This document shows, piece by piece, positions 55,158 to 64,000 of a stretch of 64,000 nucleotides of DNA. The translations under genes were made by a program, and so were the position numbers. Each line of letters starts with the position of its first letter. Positions within the stretch are counted from its first letter, which is position 1. The notes below the pieces were generated by a model. It worked only from the letters and a program-made list of their open reading frames with translations, did not search any database and was not told the DNA's origin. This stretch comes from Actinoallomurus sp. (GTDB taxonomy: Bacteria > Actinomycetota > Actinomycetes > Streptosporangiales > Streptosporangiaceae), in assembly GCA_025964685.1 (NCBI GenBank), contig JAOPYG010000444.1, forward strand, positions 1 to 64,000, in the 5' to 3' direction.

Positions 55158-58100
55158 TCACCGTGTCCCCAGTTCGACGTATGCGACGCCCGGCGTGGAG
55201 TCGAGCAGGCGCTGGGCCTTCTCCATGCCCTCCCGGTTTCCGGTGCTCCCGCAGACGGTGATCGCCTGGGCGAAGTACTCCCTGGCCGCGTCGCGCCGGG
55301 AGAGCGCGAGGTGGACCTCGCCGAGGAGGATCAGGCTGAGTCCCCGCCCCCACTGGTCGCCGATGTCGCTCTGGATGCCCAGCGCCTCGCCTGCGGGGCC
55401 GAGGGCACGCTCGTGCTCCCCGGCCTCGATATGGATGCGGGAGATGTTGTCGAGCGTGTCGGCGGCACCGCGCCGGTCGCCGATCCGCTCACGTACGGCG
55501 AGTGCCTGCCGGGCGTAGTCGTGCGCGCGGTCGAGATCGCCCATCCGCCGCATCAGGCGCGCCATGGTGTTGAGACAGTCGCCTTCGCCGTGCCGGTCGC
55601 CGATCTCACGGCGCAGGGCCAGCGCCTGGACGGCATGGTCGAGTGCCCGCGGGTACCGCCGGTGGAACCGGTGGATCCGCGCCAGCAGATCGAGGACCTC
55701 GCCCTGGCCGTGCCGGTCGCCGGTCTCCCGGCGAATGCGCAGTGACTCCGCGGCGTCGGCGAGTGCGCTCTCCTCGTCGCCGAGCCGCCAGCGTGCGTGG
55801 GCGAGCGTGCACAGGCTTTCCGCCTCACCGTGCCGATGGCCGATCCGCCGATGCAGGTCCAGGGCCTGTTCGGCGAGTGCGACCGCACGCTGGTTCCGGC
55901 CCAGCCGGCGGTGGGCGTGCGACAGGGTGTTGAGGGTCTCGGCCTGACCGCGCCGGTCGTCGAGCCCGGTACGGATGCGCAGCGCACGCTCGGCGAAGTC
56001 GAGTGCCTTGTCGTAGCGGGCGAGCAGATAGTGGATCCGGGCGAGGTTGTCCCACGCCGCGCTCTCCGCGCCCCGGTCGCCGATCGCCTGCTGGATCCGG
56101 ATCGCCTTGCGCGCGTGGCGCACCGCCGTCATGTACGCAGCCTGGTAGCGCGAGACGGTGGCGAGCGCGTCGAGGGTCCGGCCCTCCGCGGCCAGGTCAC
56201 CGATGCTGCGTTGGATGCGCAGCGCCGCCTTCAGCCGGCTCGACGCCGTCGCGTAGCGGGCCGACCCGCAGTGCACGAGCCCGATCGCGTGAAGGGTCTC
56301 GGCCTCGCAGGAGGAGTCACCGGCGGCTCGCTGGATGCCGAGCGCCCGGCCCAGGTCACCGAGGGCGTCGTCGTGGTGGCCGAGGTGCCAGCGGACCCGC
56401 CCGATCAGCGTGAGCGACTCGGCCTCGCCCGCCCGGTCCTCGATCTCCCTTTTGACGCGCAACGCGTCCCGTGCGATGCGCAGGGCTTCGGCGTACTCCG
56501 CCTGCCTACGGTTGATGTGCGCCAGGGTGAGCAGGTCATCGCTCTCGCCGTGCCGGTCACCGATCCGCCTGCAGATCGCGAGCGACTCCAGCGCGCACGA
56601 ACGCGCCCGGTCATAGCGTGCCGACCGGGAGTGGACGCGGGCGAGGACGTAGAGGGTGTGGCTGATTCCGCCGAGGTCGCCGATGTCGCGCTGGATGGCC
56701 AGGGCCTCCTCCGCCCGGGCGCGCGCCTTGTCGTGTGAGCCCTGGTGCCACAGGAGCAGCGCCATCATCGCGGTGCTCTCCGCGATCCCGCGGCGATCGC
56801 CGGTCTCGCGGCGGATCCACAGCGACTCCTCCACCCGCTCGGCGGCCTCCCGGTACTCCGCCCTGCGGATGTGGATCTGGGCCATGACGTCCAGGGTCAC
56901 TCCCTGGCCGGAACGGTCGCTGATCTCGCGCTGGTTCCGGAGCGCCCTGGTGGCGTTCCCCATCGCGTTCCGGTGGTCGCCCGTCCGGCACTGGATCCGG
57001 GCGATGGTGCTCTGGCTCTCCCCGACGCCGAACCGGTCGCCGCTCCTGTGGCGGACGGCGAGCGCGGCGCGGGCATGCGCCAGGGCCGCGGCGTACTCAC
57101 CGGCGCTGTGTTCGATCTCGGCGAGGTTGTTCAGCGACTCTCCCAGCCCGTACCGGTCCTTCAGCTGCTCCTGCAGGGCCAGGGCGTGCTCGGCGTCCCG
57201 GCGGGCGTCCGTGTGCCGCCCGAGCCGCCGCTCGATGAGGGCGATGACGTTGAGCGTCGACGCCACGCCGCACTTGTCGCCGATCCGCCGCCGGATCGCC
57301 AGGGCGCGCCGCGCGTGGCCGATCGCCTCGTCGTACTTTCCCGAGTCGTGCTGGATCGTGGCGATCGTCGCCAGTGACTCACCCTCGCGGTGCTGGTCGG
57401 TGATGTCCTGGGAGATGCGCAGGGCGTCGAAGGCACTGCCCAGCGCGGCCGGGTAGTCGCCCAGCTTGCGGAGGATGTGCGCGCGGCTGCAGAGGCTCAT
57501 GGCCAGCCCGGCGAGGTCGCGGATGTCCTCGCGGATCCGCACGGCGTCCGCCGCGTGGCGCAGCGCGTCCGCCGAGCGTCCCATCCGCCGCAGGATGCGG
57601 GACAGGGTGTCCAGTGACTCGCCCTGGCCACGCCGGTCACCGATCCGCTCGCGTACGGCCAGTGCGCGCTCCGCGTAGTGGAGCGCGCGGTCGCAGCGGC
57701 CGAGGCGGCGCAGTGCCCGCGAGACCGTCTCGAGTGCGTCGGCCTCACCGGGCCCGTTGGCGAGCGCGCGGTGGATGCGCAGGGACTCACGGGCGTGGCG
57801 CAGCGCGACGCGATAGCGGGCGCGCCGCCAGTGGACCTGGGCGATCTTCTCCAGCCCTTCCGCGACGCCGTGCCGGTCGGCGCTCGCGATGAAGATCCGC
57901 AGGGCCTTGGTGCCGTACTCCAGCGCCTCGTCATAGCGGCTCCGCGAGCGTTCGACGCGCGACATCGTGTTGAGCGCCCAGCCGGCTCGACGGTGTTCGC
58001 CCAGCGCGGTGAAGGTCTCATACGCGGCCTGGGCGTCACGGCTCGCGTCGGCGTATCTTCCCAGGTCACAGCGCACGACGGCGAGATGGTCGAGCATCAG

Positions 58101-59612
58101 GGCCTCGGACCGGCGGTCGCCGGCCGACCGTGCCGCGGCGAGGCCGAGCTCGTGGATCTCGATGTTGTCGCTGTTGTGCCTGTCGCGCCGCAGGAAGGGG
58201 AACAGGGCGTCGGCCAGTTCCCAGGCGAGGGCCCACTCGCCCATCTCGGCGGCCTGGCGGGTGGCGGCCACCAGACCGGCGCGTTCGGCGTCGAGCCACG
58301 CCAGACACGCCTCGATGCCTCCTGCCGGGCCGATGGCGGCGGCGTCGTTCACCGGCGCGGCGAGCGCGGCCGCGGCGGCGCGCGCGGAGTTCAGGTACCA
58401 GCTCTGCAGCCGCCGGATCGCCGCGCCGCTCTCCCCGTCGTCCTCGATGGCCAGCCGTTCCCTGGCGTACTCACCGAGCAGTTCGTGCAGCCTCAGGCGG
58501 CCAGGAGTGCGCTGTTCGACGAGATGCCGGCGGAGGAGCTGACGGGCGAGGCGTCGCGCCGTGGGGGCGGAGATGGCGAGCAGCGTGGCGACGCAATCCA
58601 CGCTGAAGTCCGGACCCGGTATCAGGCCGAGCATCCGGAAGGCGCGCCGCTGCCGGGCGTCCAGGTTGTCATAGGACACGTCGAAGGCCGAGCGGACCGC
58701 GAGGCTGGGGTCACCGTCGATCTCCAGGGTGTCGAGCCGGGCGCCGGTCAGCTCCTCGACCAGTTCGGCCACCGAGTGGAAGGGACCCGTCGCCAGCCCG
58801 GCGGCCGCGATCCGGATGGCCAGCGGCAGCCGTGCGCACGACTCGGCGAGCGCGGTCGCGGCCCGCGGCTCGGCCTCGCCGCGTTCGGCGCCGATGAGAT
58901 GCCCGGCGAGCTCGCGGGAGTCGTCGAGGGACAGCGGGTGGACGGGTACGGAGATCGCCCCGTAGCGCGCCACCAGCCCTTCCAGGTGAGTACGGCTGGT
59001 GACCACGACGAGGCAGCCCGCGCCGCCGGGCAGCAGCGGGATGATCTGTTCGATGCTCGCGGCGTTGTCGAGCACTACGAGGACCTTTCGATCCGCGAGG
59101 AGTGAGCGGTAGAGCGCGGCTCGCGGCGCCTCGTCGCCCGGGATGTCGACGGTGGCCATGCCGAGTGCCTGTAGTAGCCAGAAGAGCATGCGGCTGGGCG
59201 CGACCGCCCGCCTGGCCGAAGGCCCCTGCAGATCGAGGAAGATCTGGCCGTCGGGGAAGCCGGCCGCCGTCCGGTGCGCCCATTGGACGGCCAGCGAGGT
59301 CTTGCCGACGCCGGCCATGCCGTGGACCTCCACGAGGGCGACCGAGGAGCGGGCCGACCGCAGTGCGGCGTCCATCGCCGACAGTTCCGCGTCCCGGCCC
59401 ACGAACGTGTCCGGCGCCATCGGCAGCTGCCAGATCGGGGGCGTCAGCCGCTGCGCGGCCTGCTGGACCACCTTCACTCCGGCGACGAGGTCGCCCTGGG
59501 CTCGCACCGGTCCGTTGAACCATGTGCCTCCTTGTTCGAGCGCGTTGCCGTCTCCGCGATACCGCGGGTCGTCGTCGTCCCGTCGCATGGCCACTCCCGA
59601 TTCGCGCGCCAC
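55158..59612 (-). CDS. STAND (NB-ARC) NTPase with about 25 TPR-like repeats, NLR-like architecture
   Basis: DTFVGRDAELSAMDAAL, VHGMAGVGKTSLAVQWAH (Walker A), KVLVVLDNA (Walker B); 40-aa repeats (x)IGDRxGExx..LARIxxxxGxYxxAxxxAxxALxIRR; possible alternative start 59588. Confidence 0.93.
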   Translation of the reverse strand: MARESGVAMRRDDDDPRYRGDGNALEQGGTWFNGPVRAQGDLVAGVKVVQQAAQRLTPPIWQLPMAPDTFVGRDAELSAMDAALRSARSSVALVEVHGMAGVGKTSLAVQWAHRTAAGFPDGQIFLDLQGPSARRAVAPSRMLFWLLQALGMATVDIPGDEAPRAALYRSLLADRKVLVVLDNAASIEQIIPLLPGGAGCLVVVTSRTHLEGLVARYGAISVPVHPLSLDDSRELAGHLIGAERGEAEPRAATALAESCARLPLAIRIAAAGLATGPFHSVAELVEELTGARLDTLEIDGDPSLAVRSAFDVSYDNLDARQRRAFRMLGLIPGPDFSVDCVATLLAISAPTARRLARQLLRRHLVEQRTPGRLRLHELLGEYARERLAIEDDGESGAAIRRLQSWYLNSARAAAAALAAPVNDAAAIGPAGGIEACLAWLDAERAGLVAATRQAAEMGEWALAWELADALFPFLRRDRHNSDNIEIHELGLAAARSAGDRRSEALMLDHLAVVRCDLGRYADASRDAQAAYETFTALGEHRRAGWALNTMSRVERSRSRYDEALEYGTKALRIFIASADRHGVAEGLEKIAQVHWRRARYRVALRHARESLRIHRALANGPGEADALETVSRALRRLGRCDRALHYAERALAVRERIGDRRGQGESLDTLSRILRRMGRSADALRHAADAVRIREDIRDLAGLAMSLCSRAHILRKLGDYPAALGSAFDALRISQDITDQHREGESLATIATIQHDSGKYDEAIGHARRALAIRRRIGDKCGVASTLNVIALIERRLGRHTDARRDAEHALALQEQLKDRYGLGESLNNLAEIEHSAGEYAAALAHARAALAVRHRSGDRFGVGESQSTIARIQCRTGDHRNAMGNATRALRNQREISDRSGQGVTLDVMAQIHIRRAEYREAAERVEESLWIRRETGDRRGIAESTAMMALLLWHQGSHDKARARAEEALAIQRDIGDLGGISHTLYVLARVHSRSARYDRARSCALESLAICRRIGDRHGESDDLLTLAHINRRQAEYAEALRIARDALRVKREIEDRAGEAESLTLIGRVRWHLGHHDDALGDLGRALGIQRAAGDSSCEAETLHAIGLVHCGSARYATASSRLKAALRIQRSIGDLAAEGRTLDALATVSRYQAAYMTAVRHARKAIRIQQAIGDRGAESAAWDNLARIHYLLARYDKALDFAERALRIRTGLDDRRGQAETLNTLSHAHRRLGRNQRAVALAEQALDLHRRIGHRHGEAESLCTLAHARWRLGDEESALADAAESLRIRRETGDRHGQGEVLDLLARIHRFHRRYPRALDHAVQALALRREIGDRHGEGDCLNTMARLMRRMGDLDRAHDYARQALAVRERIGDRRGAADTLDNISRIHIEAGEHERALGPAGEALGIQSDIGDQWGRGLSLILLGEVHLALSRRDAAREYFAQAITVCGSTGNREGMEKAQRLLDSTPGVAYVELGTR
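55195..58130 (-). repeat. About 25 tandem coding repeats of about 120 bp (TPR/kinesin-light-chain-like)
   Basis: Counted 25 GDR(x)G-type repeat heads in the translation. Confidence 0.88.
59466..59519 (-). other. Shared 18-aa motif, copy 2 (STAND protein N-terminus)
   Basis: FNGPVRAQGDLVAGVKVV, upstream of NB-ARC. Confidence 0.75.
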
Positions 59613-59811
59613 TCCTGCGACCAGAACAGGCCAGACTCCGGCGCTGTGTCACCCGCCACGTAACGAAGCCGCGTGATGCGATGGACTTGGTTACGCCTCG
59701 GAGCGGGCCGCCCCGCGCCGGTGACGAGCTGGAACGCCCACCCCCGTGTTCCGGTCCGATACATGCAGGAGAACGCCGGATGTCTCGCCGAACAAGCGGG
59801 TCGCTCATTAC

Positions 59812-59828
59812 CCGTACAAAGCCGTACA
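59812..59828 (+). promoter_or_regulatory. Direct repeats CCGTACA spaced by one helical turn
   Basis: CCGTACA-AAG-CCGTACA in the intergenic region between divergent STAND genes. Confidence 0.35.
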
Positions 59829-59861
59829 GATCAGAACTCATGCCGCGACCTGTCCGTCACC

Positions 59862-62800
59862 ATGGGTGACGGTGGTGAGGCGCGGTCGGGGGCCGGCCCG
59901 GCGGATCCGGCGCGGATCGTCACGCGACGTGACTTCGCGGACGAGCTGACACGATTACGCGAACTGGCCGGGCTGTCCGTACGGGACGTCGCCAAGGCCG
60001 CGGGCCTGCCCGACAGCACGATGGGTGACTACTTCGCCGGCCGGCATCTGCCGTCGCTGAAGGCCGCCGGGCTGCCCGGCATCCTGCGCGCCTGCGGAGT
60101 GACCGATCCGGAGTCCGTCGCGCGGTGGCTGGAGGCGCTTCGCCGCGTACGGCGCAGTCCGGGCCGGCGGTCGGCCGAGACCCGCGCGCCGTACCTGGGG
60201 CTGGCGAGCTTCCAACCGGAGGACGCCGAATGGTTCTTCGGCCGGGAGACGCTGACCGCGGCCCTGGTCGCCCGCGTGCTCGAACGCCGGGGCCAGGGCA
60301 TCCTCGCCGTCACCGGTCCGTCGGGCTCGGGTAAGTCGTCTCTGTTGCGGGCGGGCCTGATCCCCGCGCTGCCCTGGCCGTCACTGCTCCTGAGCCCGGG
60401 CACGGACCCCATCGGCGCGCTCGCGTCCACGCTCGCGACCCTGGCCGGAGAGCCGGATGACGTGGTCGACGGGGTGCGCGGGGACCCGTCACGCGCCGCG
60501 GGGCTCGCGGCGCGGGCCGCGTCGGCCGGGGACTCCGGCGAGGCCGCGGACCGGCGGCTCGTCATCGTCGTGGACCAGTTCGAGGAGGTGTTCACCGGCG
60601 GCTGCACGGACGCCGAGCGCACCGCGTTCCTCTCCGCGCTCCAGGCGATCGCGCGGTCGGCCGCCATCGTCGTGATCGGGCTGCGCGCCGACTTCTACGC
60701 ACGCGCGCTGCGCCACCGCGAGCTGGCCCGGATCCTCCAGACCTCGCAGCTGGTCGTGGGGCCGATGAGTGAGACGGAGCTGCGCACGGCGATCGTGACG
60801 CCGGCGCAGAAGGCAGGGCTGACACTGGAGCCCGGCCTCGTCGAGCTCCTGCTCCAGGACCTTCGCGCGTCCTCGCGCGACCGGGACGCCGAAGAGGCGC
60901 ACGACGCCGGCGCGCTCCCGCTGCTGTCCCACGCCCTGTTGGCGACCTGGTTACGCCGCCACCGGCGCCGGCTCACCATCGCCGACTACCGGGAGAGCGG
61001 CGGCATCGGGGGAGCGGTGGCCCGCACCGCCGAGTCGGCGTACGCCACGCTGAGCCCCGCGCAGAAGCGGATCGCCCGGCAGATCTTCCTGCGGCTGGTG
61101 CACGTCGCCGACGACACCGGCGACACGCGGCGCCGGGTGACGCTCGGGGAGTTGCCGCCCGGCGACGAGGTGATCGAAGTCCTCGACCATCTCATCGACC
61201 AGCGGCTCATCACCGTGGCGACGGATGAGTTCGCTCTCATCCACGAGGCGCTGCTGGCCGCCTGGCCGCGGCTGCGCGCCTGGCTCGACGCGGACCGGGT
61301 CGGCCTGCGCACCCATCGCCGGCTGAGCTTCGCCGCGGAGGTGTGGCGCGACTCCGGGCAGGATCCCAGCACCCTCCTGCGGACGGTCCGCCTCGCCGAG
61401 GCGGCCGAATGGGCCGAGGACACGCGCCATGCCGCAGACATGAACGCCCTCGAACGCGACTTCCTCGCCGCCGGCGTCGAGCACGAACGCGCGGAGCAGC
61501 GGTCGGCGCGCCGCCGGAGCCGCCGCCGCCAGCAGCTGCTGGCCGCACTGTTATCCCTGTCCCTGGTGGCGAGCGCGCTGGCGGTCATCGCCTTTCGCCA
61601 GCGGGGACGCGCCGACGAACAGCGGGACATCGCGATCTCCCGCCGGGTCGCCGTCGAGGCGGAAAAACTGCGCGTGAAGGACGTCGACCTCGCCGGACAG
61701 TTGTCCCTGGCCGCCTACCAGGTGGCGCCGACCCAGGAGGCCAGATCCAGCCTGCTGGAGTCCTACGCCGGCCCCGCGGTGACGCGGGTGCTCGGCTCGT
61801 CCGGCATCCTGCAGAGCGTCGCGTTCACGCGCGACGGCCGGCGGATGGCGACCGGCGGGACCGACCGGACCGTACGCCTGTGGAACATGCGCGATCGGAG
61901 CCGCCCCATCGCGATCGGGGCTCCGCTGCGCGGACACCGCGACACGGTCTTCACGGTGGCGTTCAGCCCCGACGGGCGGCTGCTGCTCAGCGGCGGTGGT
62001 GGCGGTGCCGTACACCTCTGGCGGCTCGACGGCGACACCGTGAGGGACGGGGGTTCGCTCCCAGGGCCGCGCGGCACCGTGTACTCCGTGGCCTTCAGCC
62101 CGGACGGCCGCACCGTCGCCGCGGGCAGCGCCGATGAGCACCTCTACCTGTGGGACCTGAGCGACGCGGCCCGGCCCGTGCCGCTCGCGCGACCACTGGC
62201 GGGGCCCGGCGGTGCCGTGCAGTCGGTCGCCTTCAGCCCGGACGGGCGCACGCTGGCGGCGGGTTCGGCGGAGGGCGGGGTGCGGCTGTGGGACCTCGGC
62301 GACCGTCCGCGGCCCCTCGGGGCTGCGCTGACCGCGTCGGCGAAGTCGATCTTCGCGGTGACGTTCAGCCCGGACGGGCGCACTCTCGCGGCGGGCGGCG
62401 CCGATGACACCGTACGGCTGTGGAATGTGACCGATCGCGCCGCGCCGGTCAGCCGCGGCGCCCCCATGGGCGGCCCCAAGGGGTGGATCAACTCCCTCGC
62501 CTTCGCCCCCGGCGGCCGCACCCTGGCGGCGGCCAGCTCGGACGGGCAGGTCTGGATCTGGGACGCCGTCACGCACGCGAGAACCGCCTCGCTGCCCCAC
62601 CCGGGAGCGGTGACCGGCGTCGTCTTCCTCGGCGCCGGCTCGCTGGCCACCAGTGCCTCCGACGGTGCCACCCGGATCTGGGACCTGCCCGGTCCGGTCG
62701 TCGAGGCGCCCGCCGGCGATGTCTTCTCCACGACCGTCGGCTCACGCGGTCACGTCCTGGCCACCGCCTCGTCCGGCGGCACCGCTCAGCTCTGGAGTCT

Positions 62801-63752
62801 CGCCGACCCCCGTCACCCCGCACCACTTGGACCGCCGATCCGCGATGCCGTACGCGTCGGCCGCGCCTCGGGGGCCAGCGCGCTCAGCCCGGACGCCAGG
62901 ACCCTGGTCGTCGGTGGCGTCGACGGCGGCTCGCAGCTGTGGAACGTCGCGGACCCGGCGAGGCCCACGCCGTTGCGGACCCGGCTGACCGGTCCGGCGG
63001 GGACCATCCAGGGACTCGCGTTCCGCCCGGACGGCCGCCTGGTGGCCGCCTCCAGCAACGACAAGAAGGTATGGCTCTGGGACATCGGTGACCCGGGTCA
63101 TCCGGTCCGCGTCTCGCCGCCGCTGACCGGCCCGGCGAACTACGCGTACGCGCCGGCGTTCAGCCCGGACGGCCGGACCCTCGCGGTCGGCAGCGCCGAC
63201 TCGCGCGTCTACCTCTGGGACGTCACCGACCCACACCGGCCGACGCCCCTGGGACCTCCGCTCACCGGCCATTCCCGGTACGTGTTCAGCGTCGCGTTCA
63301 GCCCTGACGGGAGGACGATGGCCAGCGGGGGCGCGGACAACAAGGTCGTGCTGTGGGACGTCACCGACCGGCGTCACCCGCGCCGGTCACCCGTGCCGCT
63401 GACCGGCCCCGACAACTACGTATGGTCCGTCGTCTTCGACGGCACCGGCCGGCTCCTGGCGGCCACCGCGGGAGACGGGAGCGCCTGGCTGTGGGACGTG
63501 GCCGATCCGCGTCATCCGCGTGGCCTCGCCACGATCAGCGGATCGCCCGACGCCCTCTACACCGACGTGTTCGACACCGGCCGCTCCATCCTCGTCACCG
63601 CCGGTGTCGGCAGGACGGTGCGCCTGTGGAACACCGACGCGGGACAGGTCGCCGCGCGTCTCTGTTCCGTCGCCGGGACGCCCATCACCAGGGCCGAATG
63701 GGACCACTACCTTCCCGACCGGCCGTACCGCCCGCCCTGCCGGGCGCGGTGA
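59862..63752 (+). CDS. HTH-nSTAND1 NTPase-TM-WD40 protein
   Basis: HTH LRELAGLSVRDVAKAAGLPDSTMGDYFAGRHLP; GRETLTAALVARVL, VTGPSGSGKSSLLRAGLIPAL (Walker A), LVIVVDQFEEVF; TM LLAALLSLSLVASALAVIAF; 14 WD40 repeats. Confidence 0.93.
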   Translation: MGDGGEARSGAGPADPARIVTRRDFADELTRLRELAGLSVRDVAKAAGLPDSTMGDYFAGRHLPSLKAAGLPGILRACGVTDPESVARWLEALRRVRRSPGRRSAETRAPYLGLASFQPEDAEWFFGRETLTAALVARVLERRGQGILAVTGPSGSGKSSLLRAGLIPALPWPSLLLSPGTDPIGALASTLATLAGEPDDVVDGVRGDPSRAAGLAARAASAGDSGEAADRRLVIVVDQFEEVFTGGCTDAERTAFLSALQAIARSAAIVVIGLRADFYARALRHRELARILQTSQLVVGPMSETELRTAIVTPAQKAGLTLEPGLVELLLQDLRASSRDRDAEEAHDAGALPLLSHALLATWLRRHRRRLTIADYRESGGIGGAVARTAESAYATLSPAQKRIARQIFLRLVHVADDTGDTRRRVTLGELPPGDEVIEVLDHLIDQRLITVATDEFALIHEALLAAWPRLRAWLDADRVGLRTHRRLSFAAEVWRDSGQDPSTLLRTVRLAEAAEWAEDTRHAADMNALERDFLAAGVEHERAEQRSARRRSRRRQQLLAALLSLSLVASALAVIAFRQRGRADEQRDIAISRRVAVEAEKLRVKDVDLAGQLSLAAYQVAPTQEARSSLLESYAGPAVTRVLGSSGILQSVAFTRDGRRMATGGTDRTVRLWNMRDRSRPIAIGAPLRGHRDTVFTVAFSPDGRLLLSGGGGGAVHLWRLDGDTVRDGGSLPGPRGTVYSVAFSPDGRTVAAGSADEHLYLWDLSDAARPVPLARPLAGPGGAVQSVAFSPDGRTLAAGSAEGGVRLWDLGDRPRPLGAALTASAKSIFAVTFSPDGRTLAAGGADDTVRLWNVTDRAAPVSRGAPMGGPKGWINSLAFAPGGRTLAAASSDGQVWIWDAVTHARTASLPHPGAVTGVVFLGAGSLATSASDGATRIWDLPGPVVEAPAGDVFSTTVGSRGHVLATASSGGTAQLWSLADPRHPAPLGPPIRDAVRVGRASGASALSPDARTLVVGGVDGGSQLWNVADPARPTPLRTRLTGPAGTIQGLAFRPDGRLVAASSNDKKVWLWDIGDPGHPVRVSPPLTGPANYAYAPAFSPDGRTLAVGSADSRVYLWDVTDPHRPTPLGPPLTGHSRYVFSVAFSPDGRTMASGGADNKVVLWDVTDRRHPRRSPVPLTGPDNYVWSVVFDGTGRLLAATAGDGSAWLWDVADPRHPRGLATISGSPDALYTDVFDTGRSILVTAGVGRTVRLWNTDAGQVAARLCSVAGTPITRAEWDHYLPDRPYRPPCRAR
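61780..63660 (+). repeat. 14 tandem WD40 repeats
   Basis: Repeated AFSPDGRTLAxGxADxxVxLWDV units. Confidence 0.88.
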
Positions 63753-63761
63753 CCCCGCGTC

Positions 63762-64000
63762 CTACCGCTCGTGCAGGTGATCGAGGACGTCGGGGAGGGC
63801 GATGGTGAAGTCGTCCCGGTCGTCGTCCCAGCGCCGGAAGACCGCCGCGGCGGCGAGCGGGAGCTCGTCGGGAAGGTTCGCCTCGGCCATCGTCGCGGCG
63901 GCCTCCTCCATCTCGGGCGCCCACCGCCAGGCGCGGGCCGCGACACCGGACAGCCGTTCGGGGGCGGAGAGGTGATCGGCCGCGCCCCGCCGTGCCTCGG
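63762..64000 (-). CDS. NAD(P)-dependent oxidoreductase, DUF1932-type C-terminus (truncated by window edge)
   Basis: Minus frame reads ARRGAADHLSAPERLSGVAARAWRWAPEMEEAAATMAEANLPDELPLAAAAVFRRWDDDRDDFTIALPDVLDHLHER*. Confidence 0.65.
   Translation of the reverse strand, partial: EARRGAADHLSAPERLSGVAARAWRWAPEMEEAAATMAEANLPDELPLAAAAVFRRWDDDRDDFTIALPDVLDHLHER

Noticed and set aside
55195-58130. 120-bp periodic DNA repeats as a CRISPR-like or minisatellite element
   Set aside because: Periodicity is explained by in-frame 40-aa TPR-like repeats; no conserved direct repeats with unique spacers
57678-59105. 475-aa plus-strand ORF
   Set aside because: Antisense to the NB-ARC region; no domain signature
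1-64000. tRNA, rRNA, transposase or integrase genes, or a biosynthetic PKS/NRPS cluster
   Set aside because: None recognised by eye; tRNAscan-SE, Infernal and ISfinder searches would be needed to be certain

Overview
High-GC actinomycete-type chromosomal DNA with about 57 supportable genes and no tRNA, rRNA, CRISPR array or transposase that I could recognise. Left part (0-10 kb): end of a LuxR-type regulator, two separate LigD-type polymerase-domain proteins, a dinB gene with a perfect SOS-box palindrome over its start, and two acyltransferase-3 proteins. Middle (11-35 kb): catabolic genes (extradiol dioxygenase/GntR, several SDRs, acyl-CoA dehydrogenases, MaoC-type hydratase, ADP-forming acyl-CoA synthetase, thiolase plus OB-fold/Zn-ribbon protein, secreted hydrolases). 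Three promoters at 22.6, 27.7 and 34.9 kb share an unusual TCTAGA-N7-TCTARA element, which suggests one local regulon. Right part (35-50 kb): transporters, a Ser/Thr kinase with a beta-propeller, regulators, and a two-component system/Hsp70-NBD operon. The most interesting region is 52.4-63.8 kb. It has two very large, divergently transcribed STAND NTPases: NB-ARC plus 25 TPR-like repeats, and HTH-nSTAND-TM-14xWD40. The TPR protein is followed 27 bp downstream by a class III cyclase-like protein. An 18-residue motif (F[DN]GxVxxxGDLVxGxK[FV]V) is shared between the N-terminus of the NLR-like protein and the C-terminus of the cyclase-like protein. This is the geometry expected of a homotypic (amyloid/prion-type) signalling pair and is my candidate for an undescribed system. 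Several gene remnants are also visible: internally deleted PrpF, a decayed SDR, a kinase activation-loop fragment, a half EamA transporter and an AraC DNA-binding-domain fragment. All family calls come from reading the translations; no database search was run.
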